From positions 62,001 through 126,000 of the forward strand of contig CAJZBQ010000020.1 of NCBI GenBank assembly GCA_914767885.1: a stretch of 64,000 nt of DNA, in the 5' to 3' direction. This DNA is from Blepharisma stoltei. Its lineage: Eukaryota; Ciliophora; Heterotrichea; Heterotrichida; Blepharismidae. Position numbers and translations under genes: made by a program. Below are positions 9,266 to 19,919 of this stretch, piece after piece (within the stretch, counting starts at the first letter, position 1; each line of letters opens with the position of its first letter). The notes under the pieces were generated by a model. It was not told the origin of the DNA and did no database searches. It saw nothing but the letters and a program-made list of their open reading frames with translations.

Positions 9266-11157
9266 TTAGCGCTTCCCCAGCTTGGCTTCAGGGATAGGAG
9301 CAGTAGTTTCTATCACCTGCTTCAGTAGCGGCTTATTAAGCGCTCTCTCAATGACATCCATTCTGGCCAGATCCTTTTCTTTCTTTTCTTTAATTTGCTG
9401 CTTCAGCTCGTCTTTATACATCTGAACAAGCTGTTCCCGCTTCATTTTTTCCTCATTTTCCATCTGCAGAAAATCATTATACTCTTTTTTCCACACCTGG
9501 GCTTGCCTTACCTGGACGTCTTTTTCTCTCTTTTTTTTGGCGTCCTTGATTTTCATCTGTTCTTCGAGGATTTTTCTCATTTCTTTTTTCTGTTCTTTAT
9601 CTCTGGCTTTTAGTCTATTTTGTTCATCTTGGTCATAGTCAATGGTATCCATATAATGCTGCAACAACGCTCTGTCGTCATCTTTATTCATCTGATCTTG
9701 CTGCTGCAACACAGCATTTGCGTTGTTGTTTAAAAAAGTCTGGACCCTTTCTTCACGTTTTCTCAGCTCATCAAGCCTGTCTTGTTCTATTTTTTCTAGC
9801 ATTGCCTCGTGAGCTTTTTGCAGCTTAATGTCTTCAAGCCTATCTAATTCTTCTCTTTCTCTTTGTCTCTGTTTAGCTGCCAAGTTTTCTTCAAGCATTT
9901 TTTTCCTCTGGTGGGTTTCTTCAATTCTTTTATTTTTAAGGGCTTGTAGCTCTTGTTTATACTCCTCTTGAAGCCTTTTTACCATCGCCACATCAGTGTT
10001 TTTTTCTTCTTTTTCCCTTTGCCGCCTCATTCTTTTCAGATCTTTCATCTGCTTGTCCCTCAAAGATTTCTCATAAAGGATTTTCTCCTTCATCAGCCTT
10101 GCTTTTTCAGCTTCTTTTTGATCAAAATCATTCAGATTATGTGCTTGGACTTCTATATACTGCTGCAATTCTTGCCTTTCCTGGGCTTCTTTTTGTTTTT
10201 TCTCTTCAATTTGTCGGTCTAGCTCCCTTTTGAGTGACAGTTTCTGCTGTCTTTCTCTTTCTAGCCTTTTTCTTTCTTCTTCTCTATAGACAGCTTGGTT
10301 ATACTCCAAAATGACTGCCCATTCGTCTTTATCAGACGGCAAGGCTTCGCTAGAAATTTTTGAGACTGATGAAACTGTGCTCTTTTGGTCAATTTCTTTG
10401 GCGGTGGTCTCTGAAAGTCGAGAAGCCCCTGACATATAAGGACCCCCCCCTCATTTGTCGAATTTTCTAGTCTTTTTTTTATAAGAAATTTTTTTTTTTC
10501 AGGACCTCATTTGTCCCAAAATCTAGTCAAAAATGATTTGTCCAATTTTCTAGTCTTTTTTGGATTTTTTCGAATTCCCTAAATTCTAGTTTTTTACTTT
10601 AAAAAAACTAGAAAATGAGACAATTGAGGTCCTGAAAATTTTTTTTTCTCATCAAAATTTTGACTAGAAAATTGGACAAATGAGGTCCTAGAAAAATTTT
10701 TTTTTCCTATAAAAAAAACTAGAAAAATGGACAAATGATAAAAGACTAGAAAATTGGACAAATGGGGGGGGGGTCCTTAGGAGATCGATTTAACTGATTC
10801 TGGGGGTTTGTCTGACATTCGGCCTTGACTTGCACCAGTTCTTACAGATATTCCGGAGATGATGGACTTGCCTTCTTGGCTTTCAATTCGAGAAGCAGAA
10901 GGGGCGATTGAGGAGCCTTGCCCAATGCGCTCGTCGAGCTTTCTTAGGTTTTCTTCTGTAAGTGGAAGAGTGTTGAGGACGTTGTTGACTTCTTTTTCAA
11001 TAAAAGACAAACGGCGGCGTTTTCCATACTTTGCGAGGAATTTGGTAATGAGTTGGCCTTTTAAATCTTCTCTTTCTTTGATCATTATCAGTTTTTGGCG
11101 ATGCTGGTCGCTCATATAGGAAGAAGTCGCTGATTTTTTGGATCCTGCAATGGACAT
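9266..11157 (-). CDS. Charged coiled-coil protein (TPH-like), one gene split by an IES
   Basis: Two open frames, 11157..10778 and 10436..9266, join in frame once the 341-bp insert is removed: ...ESVKSIS-Y-MSGASRLSETT.... The product is 516 residues. The first 130 residues contain ITKFLAKYGKRRRLSFIEKE. The rest (residues about 170-500) is an almost unbroken Arg/Lys/Glu/Gln helix, like trichohyalin-plectin-homology proteins of ciliary microtubules. The orthologue is not identified. Without excision the protein would stop at TAA six bases into the insert. Confidence 0.75.
10437..10777. mobile_element. Hairpin IES, 341 bp, with AGGACC terminal inverted repeats
   Basis: Bounded by TA on both sides, it begins AGGACCCCCCCCTCATTTGT and ends with the inverse, ACAAATGGGGGGGGGGTCCT. 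Internal copies of GGACCTCATTTGTC and its inverse make nearly the whole element a long imperfect hairpin. It has no ORF, so it is a non-autonomous, MITE-like element. Confidence 0.85.
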
Positions 11158-11531
11158 TTAAATACTAAAAATGGTTGAAACTTCACATGGATTTTAAATT
11201 TCTTTAGGATAGGAAGAAAAAATAAAAAAAAATTAAATATTTTATGAGATGGATTAAAATATTAGAACGATTAGAGTCAAGAATTTTATTTAAATTATTG
11301 CTAAATTAAAGCTTATGCCTCAGAAACGATTATAGATCGTCTTGAACTGCAAAAATTCTAGAAAACTCTCTGAATTGATTTTCCAACTCTAGTTGACGAG
11401 CCAACCGGGTTGATAAATAGGCGGATTTTAGGTATTTATCAACTTATTTCGTCAGAAATAACTCGGGCAGTTTTTCAGCATTTTACAGCCTAGGACAATC
11501 GATTATTGATTCTAGACTATAGTTAATTTTA
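11158..11531. other. Intergenic region with a small inverted repeat
   Basis: AT-rich spacer of 374 bp. GTTGATAAATA and its inverse TATTTATCAAC lie near 11410-11440. No gene was recognised. Confidence 0.45.
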
Positions 11532-12361
11532 TTAAAATATATAGCATTTTTGGTTGCTTTTCATCTCTTTTGGCTGAGATTTAATTGCAGCAGTTCCAAA
11601 TAGCTTGATTTTGCACTCTTCACATGTACAGCTTTCTATAGCTGGCATGACGATGCTATTCTGATTGATGCTTTTAAGAGTTTTTATATTTTTCGCCAAA
11701 TTTTCACATTTTTGTGCATCTGTCTCTTTTTCATTCTCAGCTTTTTTTAATTCATTTTCCAATTCTAAAGCATACTTATTTCTCTCAAGAATTATAACTT
11801 ACCAAGCTCAATTTTAAAAAAAAATTCTATTGTCCTATACTATTTTCAAATTAAATTAATTAATCAATTTCAGTATAGTTTTTCTCTATCTTCAATAACT
11901 TTTTTATAATTCGAAATCGCATATATTAATCTTTCATTCTCTTCCACAACTTCTTCAATTTTTGGTTCAATTTTAGAGCAAGTCTTTTCATGGTCAAGTT
12001 TATTCTCTTTGAATTTTATATTAATCTCACTCTCTCAGATCTTAACCTCTTTAATTTCTTTAGATAATCTTTCATTATCTAAAGATATCTGTGAAATCGC
12101 GCTTTTCAGCTCATTGAGTTTCGGAGCACTTTGGCTGATCAGAAAAAGCCTAGTTTTATTAAACCTGCATTTGTCACACATTCTTGATAAAGTATCATCA
12201 ATTCATTTTTTCTTTGCAGAGTGGTCTATGCACACAAAACTTCCACAGTGCCGGCAAGTTTTTCTGATATTATTTATTGAAAACGGTTCTTGGCATATGT
12301 GACAAACTTCTTCATTGGAAAAGGGATTTAAACTTGCTCTTTTTTCTGCGTCTTCATTCAT
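11532..12361 (-). CDS. FYVE/RING-like zinc-finger plus coiled coil, CaaX-type C terminus
   Basis: ATG at 12361. Residues about 19-66 hold CHIC, CRHCG, CIDH and CDKC pairs with FYVE-like spacing, followed by coiled coil. FYVE fingers bind PI3P on endosomes, but the basic RRHHCR signature is only weakly matched (RKTCRHCG), so a general zinc-finger call is safer. TGA is Trp at AKKKWIDD and EVKIWESE. The 83-bp insert at 11793..11875 is removed at TA to give ...EKLILERNKYA... in frame; the total is 248 residues. The protein ends CYIF, a CaaX-like box that could be prenylated. Confidence 0.72.
11793..11875. other. Predicted IES, 83 bp
   Basis: TA-bounded, with in-frame stops inside. Removal restores the coiled-coil frame of the FYVE-like gene. 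Its end CTATACTGAAAT resembles the left end of the IES at 17383. Confidence 0.8.
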
Positions 12362-12547
12362 GGCTAGTTAAAATTATTTTATAATAGATTTCTTTAAGGA
12401 CACTCTGAATGATAAATAAATTTTGGAAGACAAAGATGTAAGCTATTAGAAAAATGACAAAATAGATTTGGCATGGAGGGCGTTATAGAGATTAAAGCTA
12501 TGCACTATACCATTTTGAGATTTATATAGACTATTATGTTAAAATTA

Positions 12548-13480
12548 CTAATTTGATGATAATAACTTCTGCTTTGCATTGTCAATCGCTTGCTTTCTCT
12601 TTTTTTCTACCTCAGCTAAAGCTTCTGCTAGTTCTTCTTCCATAACTTTTTTCATCTGATTTTTAATGTCATTTAATAGTGGCGAGTCTCCCATTTTTGT
12701 CACTTCTCTTAACTCCTCGTTATAATTTTCCATAATTCGGCTTTTTATTTTTGCTTTTTCTTCCACAAAATTTTCCATAATGCTTTCTACTTCTTGTTCA
12801 AACAATTCAAGCGGAGTTTTTTTGCAAAACCCGCCGCTCCTATCACTTTCTTCATTTTCAGGGCTTAATTCTGGTCTAATAGTAAATTCTCCTATTGTTG
12901 ATCTCCTATTTAATTTATCAGGTGAAGGCGTCTTACAGTGGCTTTTTCTTTCATGAAGCCTCATATTAAGTGAATCTGCCTGCAATTTTAAATTTTCTTT
13001 AATTTTGCCTTTAATCATGGTATTTGAGCTGGCATGAGTGATTATCGTTTGTTCAGCGTTTCTTTCAATAGCCACATCTTTGTTTAAATGGACATCTGCT
13101 TGTTTGACCCTCATTTTTTGTCTTTGTTCAGCTTTTTTCTTAAAGGTTTCGGTGGATAGTGTCGGGGTTGGCGTCACACTTCTGTTTTCTCCTTGGGGAT
13201 TTTTAATTACTTGGAGCACATCTTTTCGTGCCAATAAATTTTGCATTCTTTCTTGATAGTGGAGGTATTTTGGGTCTTTTATTGACTCGAAGAATTCGAT
13301 TGCCTGGGTGTAGAGCTGCAAAAGTCTTTGAATTGTCTCAATATTGCAGCAGAAATCTAATTCGCCTTCGAGATCTAAAACTTCTTGTGCGAAACCTGAA
13401 GACAATGATGGAGAAGGCTCGATGAAGGAATTGGACTTAACCGATTTCGGTTTATTCTTACGCCCAAACATGATCTGCAT
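12548..13480 (-). CDS. Hypothetical protein with C-terminal coiled coil
   Basis: An uninterrupted 310-residue frame. A helical N-terminal part (LEGELDFCCNIETIQRLLQL, then YTQAIEFFESIKDPKYLHYQ) resembles an MIT- or TPR-like helical hairpin. A Ser/Thr/Pro-rich middle follows, with SPDK and TPTP sites. The last 100 residues are coiled coil ending KQKLLSSN. I do not recognise a family. The start could be Met1 or Met4 (MFGRKNK). Confidence 0.65.
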   Translation of the reverse strand: MQIMFGRKNKPKSVKSNSFIEPSPSLSSGFAQEVLDLEGELDFCCNIETIQRLLQLYTQAIEFFESIKDPKYLHYQERMQNLLARKDVLQVIKNPQGENRSVTPTPTLSTETFKKKAEQRQKMRVKQADVHLNKDVAIERNAEQTIITHASSNTMIKGKIKENLKLQADSLNMRLHERKSHCKTPSPDKLNRRSTIGEFTIRPELSPENEESDRSGGFCKKTPLELFEQEVESIMENFVEEKAKIKSRIMENYNEELREVTKMGDSPLLNDIKNQMKKVMEEELAEALAEVEKKRKQAIDNAKQKLLSSN

Positions 13481-14785
13481 TTTATTTTTACATATTTATA
13501 TGTCATGAGTTGCATGAGATTTATCATAGACTAGGCTTGGTAAATGGAGATTCAATAAAACATTAGTTTAAAAGGCTACTTGGAATAATAAATATTGATA
13601 TTTAAAATATTAATTATTAATAATATTTAAAAACAAAATCTTTGTGGAGATTTAAATGAGTCACTAAAGTTTTCTAAAAATGATTAAGGAATATTGAAAA
13701 AAATATTTAAATAAGAGCAAATTATTTTTTAATTTGATAATTATTAAGACTTTTCTTAGTAGTATTTATCAAATTTTTCAGATGGAATAACTAAATGTGA
13801 TATATAATTAATTATTCTAAAAAATTAAATAACTATTTAGCTGCTCTTATAACTCAAAAATCCGATTGTAATTTTAGATTCAAAAAGTTCTTTAGCTTTA
13901 TAGTAAATTTGAGGTTTTCCGTGAGAATATTTCTATTAAGACAAAAGAATTTCTAATAGATTTTCTTCTTATAAATCAAGAGAGCTTTGAAAGTGTTCCT
14001 GCTGGATTATGAAGAAATAGAGCCATATTCTTTGTGATTTAAAATTTATAATTTAATTCTACTTCAATCAGAAGTAATGGAACTTTTATATTATACAAGA
14101 AAATCTTCTCGATTCTAAATGCTATAAAGTTACAAGGTGAGATAAATGAATCATGTGTGAGAATATGTTTACTCCTCCCAATTAGCACCGAATAATATCC
14201 TTAATCTGCATAAAAATTAATTGAATAATATTTAAATTAAATAATTATTACCCAATTATTAATAGTTATATAAAGCCTCAATCATTGATTGAGGGAGTTA
14301 TCATTAGATTCCTCAAAAATTTAATTATCATATAACAGGATAAATTATTTAAACATGTTTAATCCTTATTCGTTATATGGCCATATCTCTATAGCATATA
14401 AATACGCAGCCATTACCCAAATTGCATTAATTATATAATCTCTATTAAAATCTTCTATAAAAATTCTTTATTCGTGTTAATAAAAGCCACATAGCACCCT
14501 TAAAACCCTCTATAATAATTAATCTATTAGTGCATATAATATTAATTTTAATATATTATTAGTTTAATGATTAAAATCCCTAATTTATTAATTAATCTCA
14601 TTTTCACCAAAACACTTATATAACAACTGCTAGCTTTCTGACTTATTTAAGATCTCCATCTTTGGAGAGAATAATTTAATTTTCAAAGAAATTATCTCTT
14701 CCCAAATCGTTATTTATATCAAAAATCATTTAATCTAATTCTTAAAGTATTTATTAGCATTTTCAGGAACATCAATTTACTTAAA
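13481..14785. other. 1.3-kb AT-rich intergenic region between divergent genes
   Basis: It separates two divergently transcribed genes, so it should hold both promoters. The DNA is very AT-rich, with no open frame of note, no MITE terminus and no tRNA-like stretch seen. Confidence 0.5.
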
Positions 14786-15841
14786 ATGATAAAATATATG
14801 GTTCGGAACGGCTTCACAAGGCCTTATCACCCTCTCCAAGTCCTCTCCTGAGCAATAGTTCTTATTTTAGCAGGGACATTTTATTCCTTGACTTTACCAC
14901 CTCTTTACCTTGATATGCAAGTTTTGTCAGGAATTTCATATTCAATAATTTCAATAGTAATGTGTATTTTTGGATTTAAAGTGACTTCAATCGATCCTAC
15001 AGACCCAGCGGTTCTTGCTGCATTTAATTCACAAATTTCAGGGTATTCTTTAAACAGTATTGAGCTTGATTTATCTGAGCTCACCAAGCTTTGCAAGATT
15101 TGTAAAGTCCACGTCCACAGTGACTCAAAGCACTGCCGAGAATGCAACCGGTGTGTCAATAATTTCGACCACCATTGCAAATGGCTGAACAATTGTATAG
15201 GGAAAATGAATTATCGGCAGTTTATAGGGACTATTTTGAGCCTGCAAGGACTTATGGCAGTTCAAATTTTAAGCTCGATTTATTTATTAATTGCGATCGA
15301 CAACGGCTGAGAAGAAAAAGAAAATGTCAAAGAAATGCTGGGACATGCTAAGAAAGGTATAGAAGGGATATATATTTATCATATAGTAGTCGTTATTATT
15401 AGTTCACTGGTATTTATAGTAGTTGGACACTTATTTGGGTTCCATGTTTGGCTTATGATCCACCATATGTCTACTTATCAATATATTTTGTCAAGGAGAG
15501 CAGATAAAGCTAAAGTAAAATTTATATAGAGATCTAACAAGACTACTCCTGACGCCAATCCTAATGAATCAATACAAAGATATTATGAGCCTTATATAGT
15601 ATCTAAAGAAGAGGACGAAGAATTACCTTTCAGAATGGACCGGAGGGTTCCTAATTTTTCAAAAATAGAAAACAGTCTCAATAAAGAAAATTCAATTGAC
15701 AACACATTTTACCATCTACAGATTGCAGAAGATTTGAAAAAAGATAAGCTGGAAATAATCACAAATAAAGAAAATTCGCAAGACAGCACGTATAATAATT
15801 CGCAGCTTGCGGAAGAAAAAGCTGAGCCTAATGTAAATTAA
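14786..15841 (+). CDS. DHHC-type protein S-acyltransferase, one 15-nt intron
   Basis: It starts MIKYMVRNGFTRPYHPLQVL at 14786, with TGA as Trp in VLSWAIVL. Four membrane helices are visible: two N-terminal, two after the cysteine-rich domain. That domain carries CKIC, HCREC and NRCVNNFDHHCKWLNNCIG, with an intact DHHC active site. These enzymes palmitoylate cytosolic-face cysteines of Golgi and plasma-membrane proteins. An apparent TAG after KVKFI is removed by a perfect 15-nt intron (15515..15529). After it a 100-residue acidic tail follows. The product is 346 residues; it is followed closely by the coiled-coil gene at 15897. Confidence 0.92.
15515..15529 (+). other. 15-nt spliceosomal intron
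   Basis: The sequence gtaaaatttatatag begins GT and ends AG. It contains the only in-frame stop of the DHHC gene, and its removal keeps frame. A length of 15 nt is the signature intron size of heterotrich ciliates. Confidence 0.9.
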
Positions 15842-15896
15842 TTTGTTTCAATATCTTCTATATCTCGGCCTTAGCATTATTTTTCATATTTGTAAT

Positions 15897-18800
15897 ATGA
15901 AAAACTTAAGCGACTCCAACATAAATGCAAACTCTGACAAAGAGCTCGAGTCCATTCTCCACGCTGCCAGAGAGAGCTACCACAAGCGCATCAATTCTTT
16001 ACGACAATCCTTAAAAACGTCTTATTCAGAAGTCCACAACGACGAACTTCTCATAACTTTAAAAGAAGACCCAGCAACTGAAGCATTTGTCCCTTTAAGA
16101 ATTAAAGAACTTAACGAAGACCGGGCTATCAAAGAAATGATAGAAGGACTTAAAAAAGAATTAAGCAGCTGTCTCACTGAAATCCAGCTGCTTAAAAGTG
16201 ATAAAAGTAAGCTGGAAACAAGCCTAGAGCGCCAACAGGAAAATCTGGATATAGAAAGAGGAAAATTAATAGACCTTGAGGCTGAGAGAAGGCAGCTAAA
16301 AGAGAATTTGGCAAATACACAGTCTATATTGGAAGAGCATAAAGAAATTTTGGACCAAAAATCGTCTGAGCTACAAGATGTGCTTATGCAAAGCAAATTT
16401 GAATCAGAAAAGTTTATTCATACGTTGGAAAATAATGAAAAAGAAAATTTTAGACAGAGATCAGAGCTAGAAATATTGAGGCAGCAGATGGAAAGAGATT
16501 TTGAGTTTCGAAATGATTTAAAAAATCAGCTAAAAGAGTCAAGAAATAACGAAGCACAACTCCAAGAATCTTCGAGGAAATGAAAAGAAAGATGCCAAGA
16601 AAATGAAATTATGAATAATGAGCTAAAAGACAAGCTGAAAGACGCAGAAATAGAAATAAATAAACTTGCTGGAGAAATTGAGAATTTAAATGAAGAAAAA
16701 AATTTATTAGCTAAAGATTTCGAAGATTATAGAAAAATAGCTGAAGACACAAAAATCTCACTGCAAAATGACTGGAAAAAAGAAATTGAGACACTTTCAA
16801 AGCAAAACCACGACAAAGAAAAAAAATTAAAAAGTGCTTTAAAAAAAGAAAAAGACCACAGAGGCATTTTAGAAGAAAAATTCAATGAGCTAAGGCTGAG
16901 CTTTGAGCACCTGCAAGCACAGTGTTTCAGTGACAGAGAGAGATTTGAGATGAAAATAAAAGAAGTCGAAACTTACTATGAGCAGCAGATTAATTCAATT
17001 CATGAGGATTATGAATTAAAACTAAAAGAAATGAAAGACAAGCATGATAAAGAAATTTCGGATTTAAATTTAAGTAGCCAAAATAGGCTTGATAAAAAGC
17101 AAAAAGAATTTGAGTCACATGTGTCAGTCTTGAAATCAGAGTATGAAGACCAAATCCAAGATTTCGAATATAAGCTTGCTCAGCATAAAAATATGCTGGA
17201 AAATGATTATATGCCGAAAAAATCACATAGTGATTTAATTACAGAAAAATCAATTGAGCAGAAATCACAGTTTCAAAGAGATTTGCAGAGCCAAGAGACT
17301 AGTTTAAGGAATGAACATAGGAAGGAGATTAAAAGACTTAACCAGCAGCATGATAATATGGTGCAGGCTTTGAAAGCTAAACTATACTGAAATAAAATGA
17401 ATGGGGCAAGTTTTGCTAGAAGGCTCAGACTATTAGGTTATTAATTAAATAGTATAGCTCAAACAGAAAATGAAAAAATGGAAGAGCTGAGGAATAAACT
17501 AAACTTGCAGAGTTTGCTAGAAATTGAGACATCAAAATGTGCAGCTTTTAGGGAAAAATTAATAAAATTAGAAGAAAGATTAACTGAACTAGAAGAGTTG
17601 AAGCAAGAAAACTTAAGGACTTCTGAAAAAAATAGCGAAAATTTAAGAAAAATCAAAGCTGAGCTGAATTTGTCACAAAATATTAAAGATGATTTAGAGA
17701 TAAGATACAAAGAATTGCTAGACAAAAATAGTTACCTAGAAAAAATAGCCCAAGATAAAGACACTTCAATGAAAAAATATATTGACTTAGAAAAAAGTCA
17801 ACATTTAGACAGAAGTCAAGGATTTGATGAAGAAGTAACTAGGCTAGAAGAAAGCGTCGAAAAGCAAAAAGACGAAATTGCTTATTTAAAACAGACGATA
17901 TATTCACTAGAAAAAGATAAAAAAGAAGCAGCCATAACAATGCAAAAATTAATCGAAAAAAATCAATTTGAAATATTAGGACTAAAAGATTCATATAGAG
18001 AGCAGCTGCATTCAGCATCAGAAAATATCGAAACTTTAAAAATCCAGCTTAAACAGTCAGAAAAACAGGTAATTTCTGTTAAAAATGATCTAGCTAAAAG
18101 CCAAGAAAATGAACGAAATTTTAAAGCTGAAATTGAAGATTTTCATGAGGATTTACAAAAAAGCATAGCAAGAATAAAAGAATTTGAAATAAATGAAAAC
18201 CATTTAACTGAAGAAAACGAAAGACTCAGCCAGTCACTAATTAAATCAAAGATTAAGCAACAAAAATTAAATAACAAATGGAAAAGATTTATTTATAAAT
18301 TAAAAGAAAGATATATCCAAGAAATAATGGCAATGCAAAAAGAAACATTTGATAATTTGGCTGAATTTAAAAAATATTTCAATTCCACAATTTCTGAATT
18401 AGTAAAAGGATTAAATAGCAAAGCAAGTTTTTCAATTGGAAAATTAATTGAAAAATTGGAGAAATCAGAAAATCGTGCCAATGCTTTGCAGAAAGAATTA
18501 AGTGAGATAAATGCATTAAAAGAAGAAAATATAGAAAGAAATATGCAGGAAAGAAATATGGAGAAAGAAGAATTTAAAGCAAAATTCTCTCAGCTGCTGA
18601 GAGAAACTGAAATAAAAGACGAGAAAATAAAATACCTCGAAGTTTCTATAGAAGACTCTATCTATAAAAATAAGCAGCTAGAAAAAGACAAAAGCGAGCT
18701 CAGACTGCTTATCCTTAAAAAAGAAAACGAGCTCTCAGAAACCTACAACAACTCTTTATTCGAAAAATCCTATATCGAAAAAAACCTTAGCCAGCAGCAA

Positions 18801-19262
18801 CAAAAAGCAAAATTTTATTTAGAAGAAAAATATAAAGAGACTTTAAGCAAATTAATAGCCCAAATCCGCAGCCTTGAAGAGTCTACACAAAACCAATTTA
18901 ATGAATATATCAATGAGATTTCTTTATTAAAAGATGTCCATAAAGAAGAAATTGAAGAAGTAAAATCAAACGCCTCAGAGCAGATAAAGCAAAATAACTC
19001 GCTAATTTTGCAAGCTAAAGGGTCAATTGAATGATATAAGAACCAATTGTCAATAGTAGAAAGTGACCTGCAGAAGCAAACAAATAAATTTAAAGAGGAA
19101 ACTGTGAATTATGACAAAGAAATAGCTACAGTGATGCAAGATTTAAAAAATGAACAGAAAGCGAAAAGAGACCTGAAAGCAGAAACGGGGAAAGAGATAG
19201 AGAATTTGGTGAGAGAAAATAGGCAGCTAAAGCTAGAGCTAGAAAGAGTTAAAATAAACTAA
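15897..19262 (+). CDS. Very long coiled-coil protein
   Basis: After removing the 72-bp IES at 17383..17454 and reading TGA as Trp, one frame of 1097 residues runs from MKNLSDSNIN to RVKIN. From residue about 85 to the end it is Lys/Glu/Leu-rich coiled coil with few breaks (one at residues about 760-800, KWKRFIYKLKERYIQEIMAM). Such proteins usually serve as structural elements of basal bodies or the cortical cytoskeleton. No orthologue could be named. The Met at 15897 is preferred over the hydrophobic upstream extension, which overlaps the 3' end of the DHHC gene region. Confidence 0.78.
17383..17454. other. Predicted IES, 72 bp, with TATACT/AGTATA ends
   Basis: TA-bounded, with short terminal inverted repeats TATACT...AGTATA, and it contains an in-frame TAA. 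Removal joins KAKL to AQTENEKMEELR in frame. Confidence 0.85.
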
Positions 19263-19357
19263 ATTAATTTATTAATAGCTGCTCTATTTTCGAAATATGG
19301 TATTTTTAACCAGATTTTATCGTATTTGTATTAAATCTGATGTCAGATAAAATTTAT
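19263..19357. terminator. Short convergent 3' region between coiled-coil gene and LC8
   Basis: A 95-bp AT-rich gap between two convergent stop codons. No distinct termination motif can be named. Confidence 0.3.
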
Positions 19358-19627
19358 TTATTCATGCTTAAAAAGCCAAATTGCTATCTGGCCAAAGTAA
19401 AAGTAAATGAAGTGGCTTAAATCATTAGGCAGATAGATTGAGAAATTTCTCCCCACAATGCAGTGCCAGTTCGGTTTATATTTATTTTCTAAATTTTGCT
19501 TTATATAATTTGCTATTTCTCTTTCAGTATTGAATAACTCGACTGCTTGACTTGTGTAAAAGACTGCATCTTGCTGTTCTTCTTCAGTCATATCTGTAGT
19601 TTTTATGAATGCTCTTCTTACTACCAT
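19358..19627 (-). CDS. DYNLL: Dynein light chain LC8
   Basis: Exactly 89 residues, the canonical LC8 length. It contains AFIKTTDMTEEEQQDAVFY, NYIKQNLENKYKPNWHCIVG, RNFSIYLPNDLSHFIYFYFG and QIAIWLF, matching LC8 across its length. LC8 is a dimeric hub that binds dynein intermediate chain and many partner peptides, and it is part of ciliary and cytoplasmic dynein. No intron or IES. The protein seems complete. Confidence 0.95.
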   Translation of the reverse strand: MVVRRAFIKTTDMTEEEQQDAVFYTSQAVELFNTEREIANYIKQNLENKYKPNWHCIVGRNFSIYLPNDLSHFIYFYFGQIAIWLFKHE

Positions 19628-19919
19628 TTTATTACAGCTTGAGCTTTAATAACTTAATATTTTACTTCATATTTAAATATAGCCATTTTTTTAATCGAAT
19701 AAATGTTTCTTCCTCTATCGGTCACTATGTGCCATTTAATATTATGAAATTTACTAATTTTTCACAAAACAGCAAGAAATACAATAAAGAAAAATGCCTT
19801 AGAATATATCCACTTTGGCCAGTAAAGAAAAGTCCTATATAATCCAAATTAATGTATAAATTATTTTTTTTCTCCAATCATTAGACACTAATTATTCATT
19901 TTAGCATTACCCACTATTT
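19628..19919. other. Intergenic, nothing recognised
   Basis: AT-rich gap of 292 bp between the ATR stop and the LC8 start, both genes on the minus strand. Confidence 0.45.

Noticed and set aside
10437-10777. A bacterial-style rho-independent terminator or CRISPR-like repeat
   Set aside because: It is a 341-bp TA-bounded hairpin element in a ciliate exon; there are no regularly spaced repeats or spacers.
16022-16396. Antisense ORF over the coiled-coil gene (and similar ones at 9395, 9953, 8739, 17459)
   Set aside because: Shadow frames of Lys/Glu-rich coiled-coil or low-complexity coding sequence; no homology.
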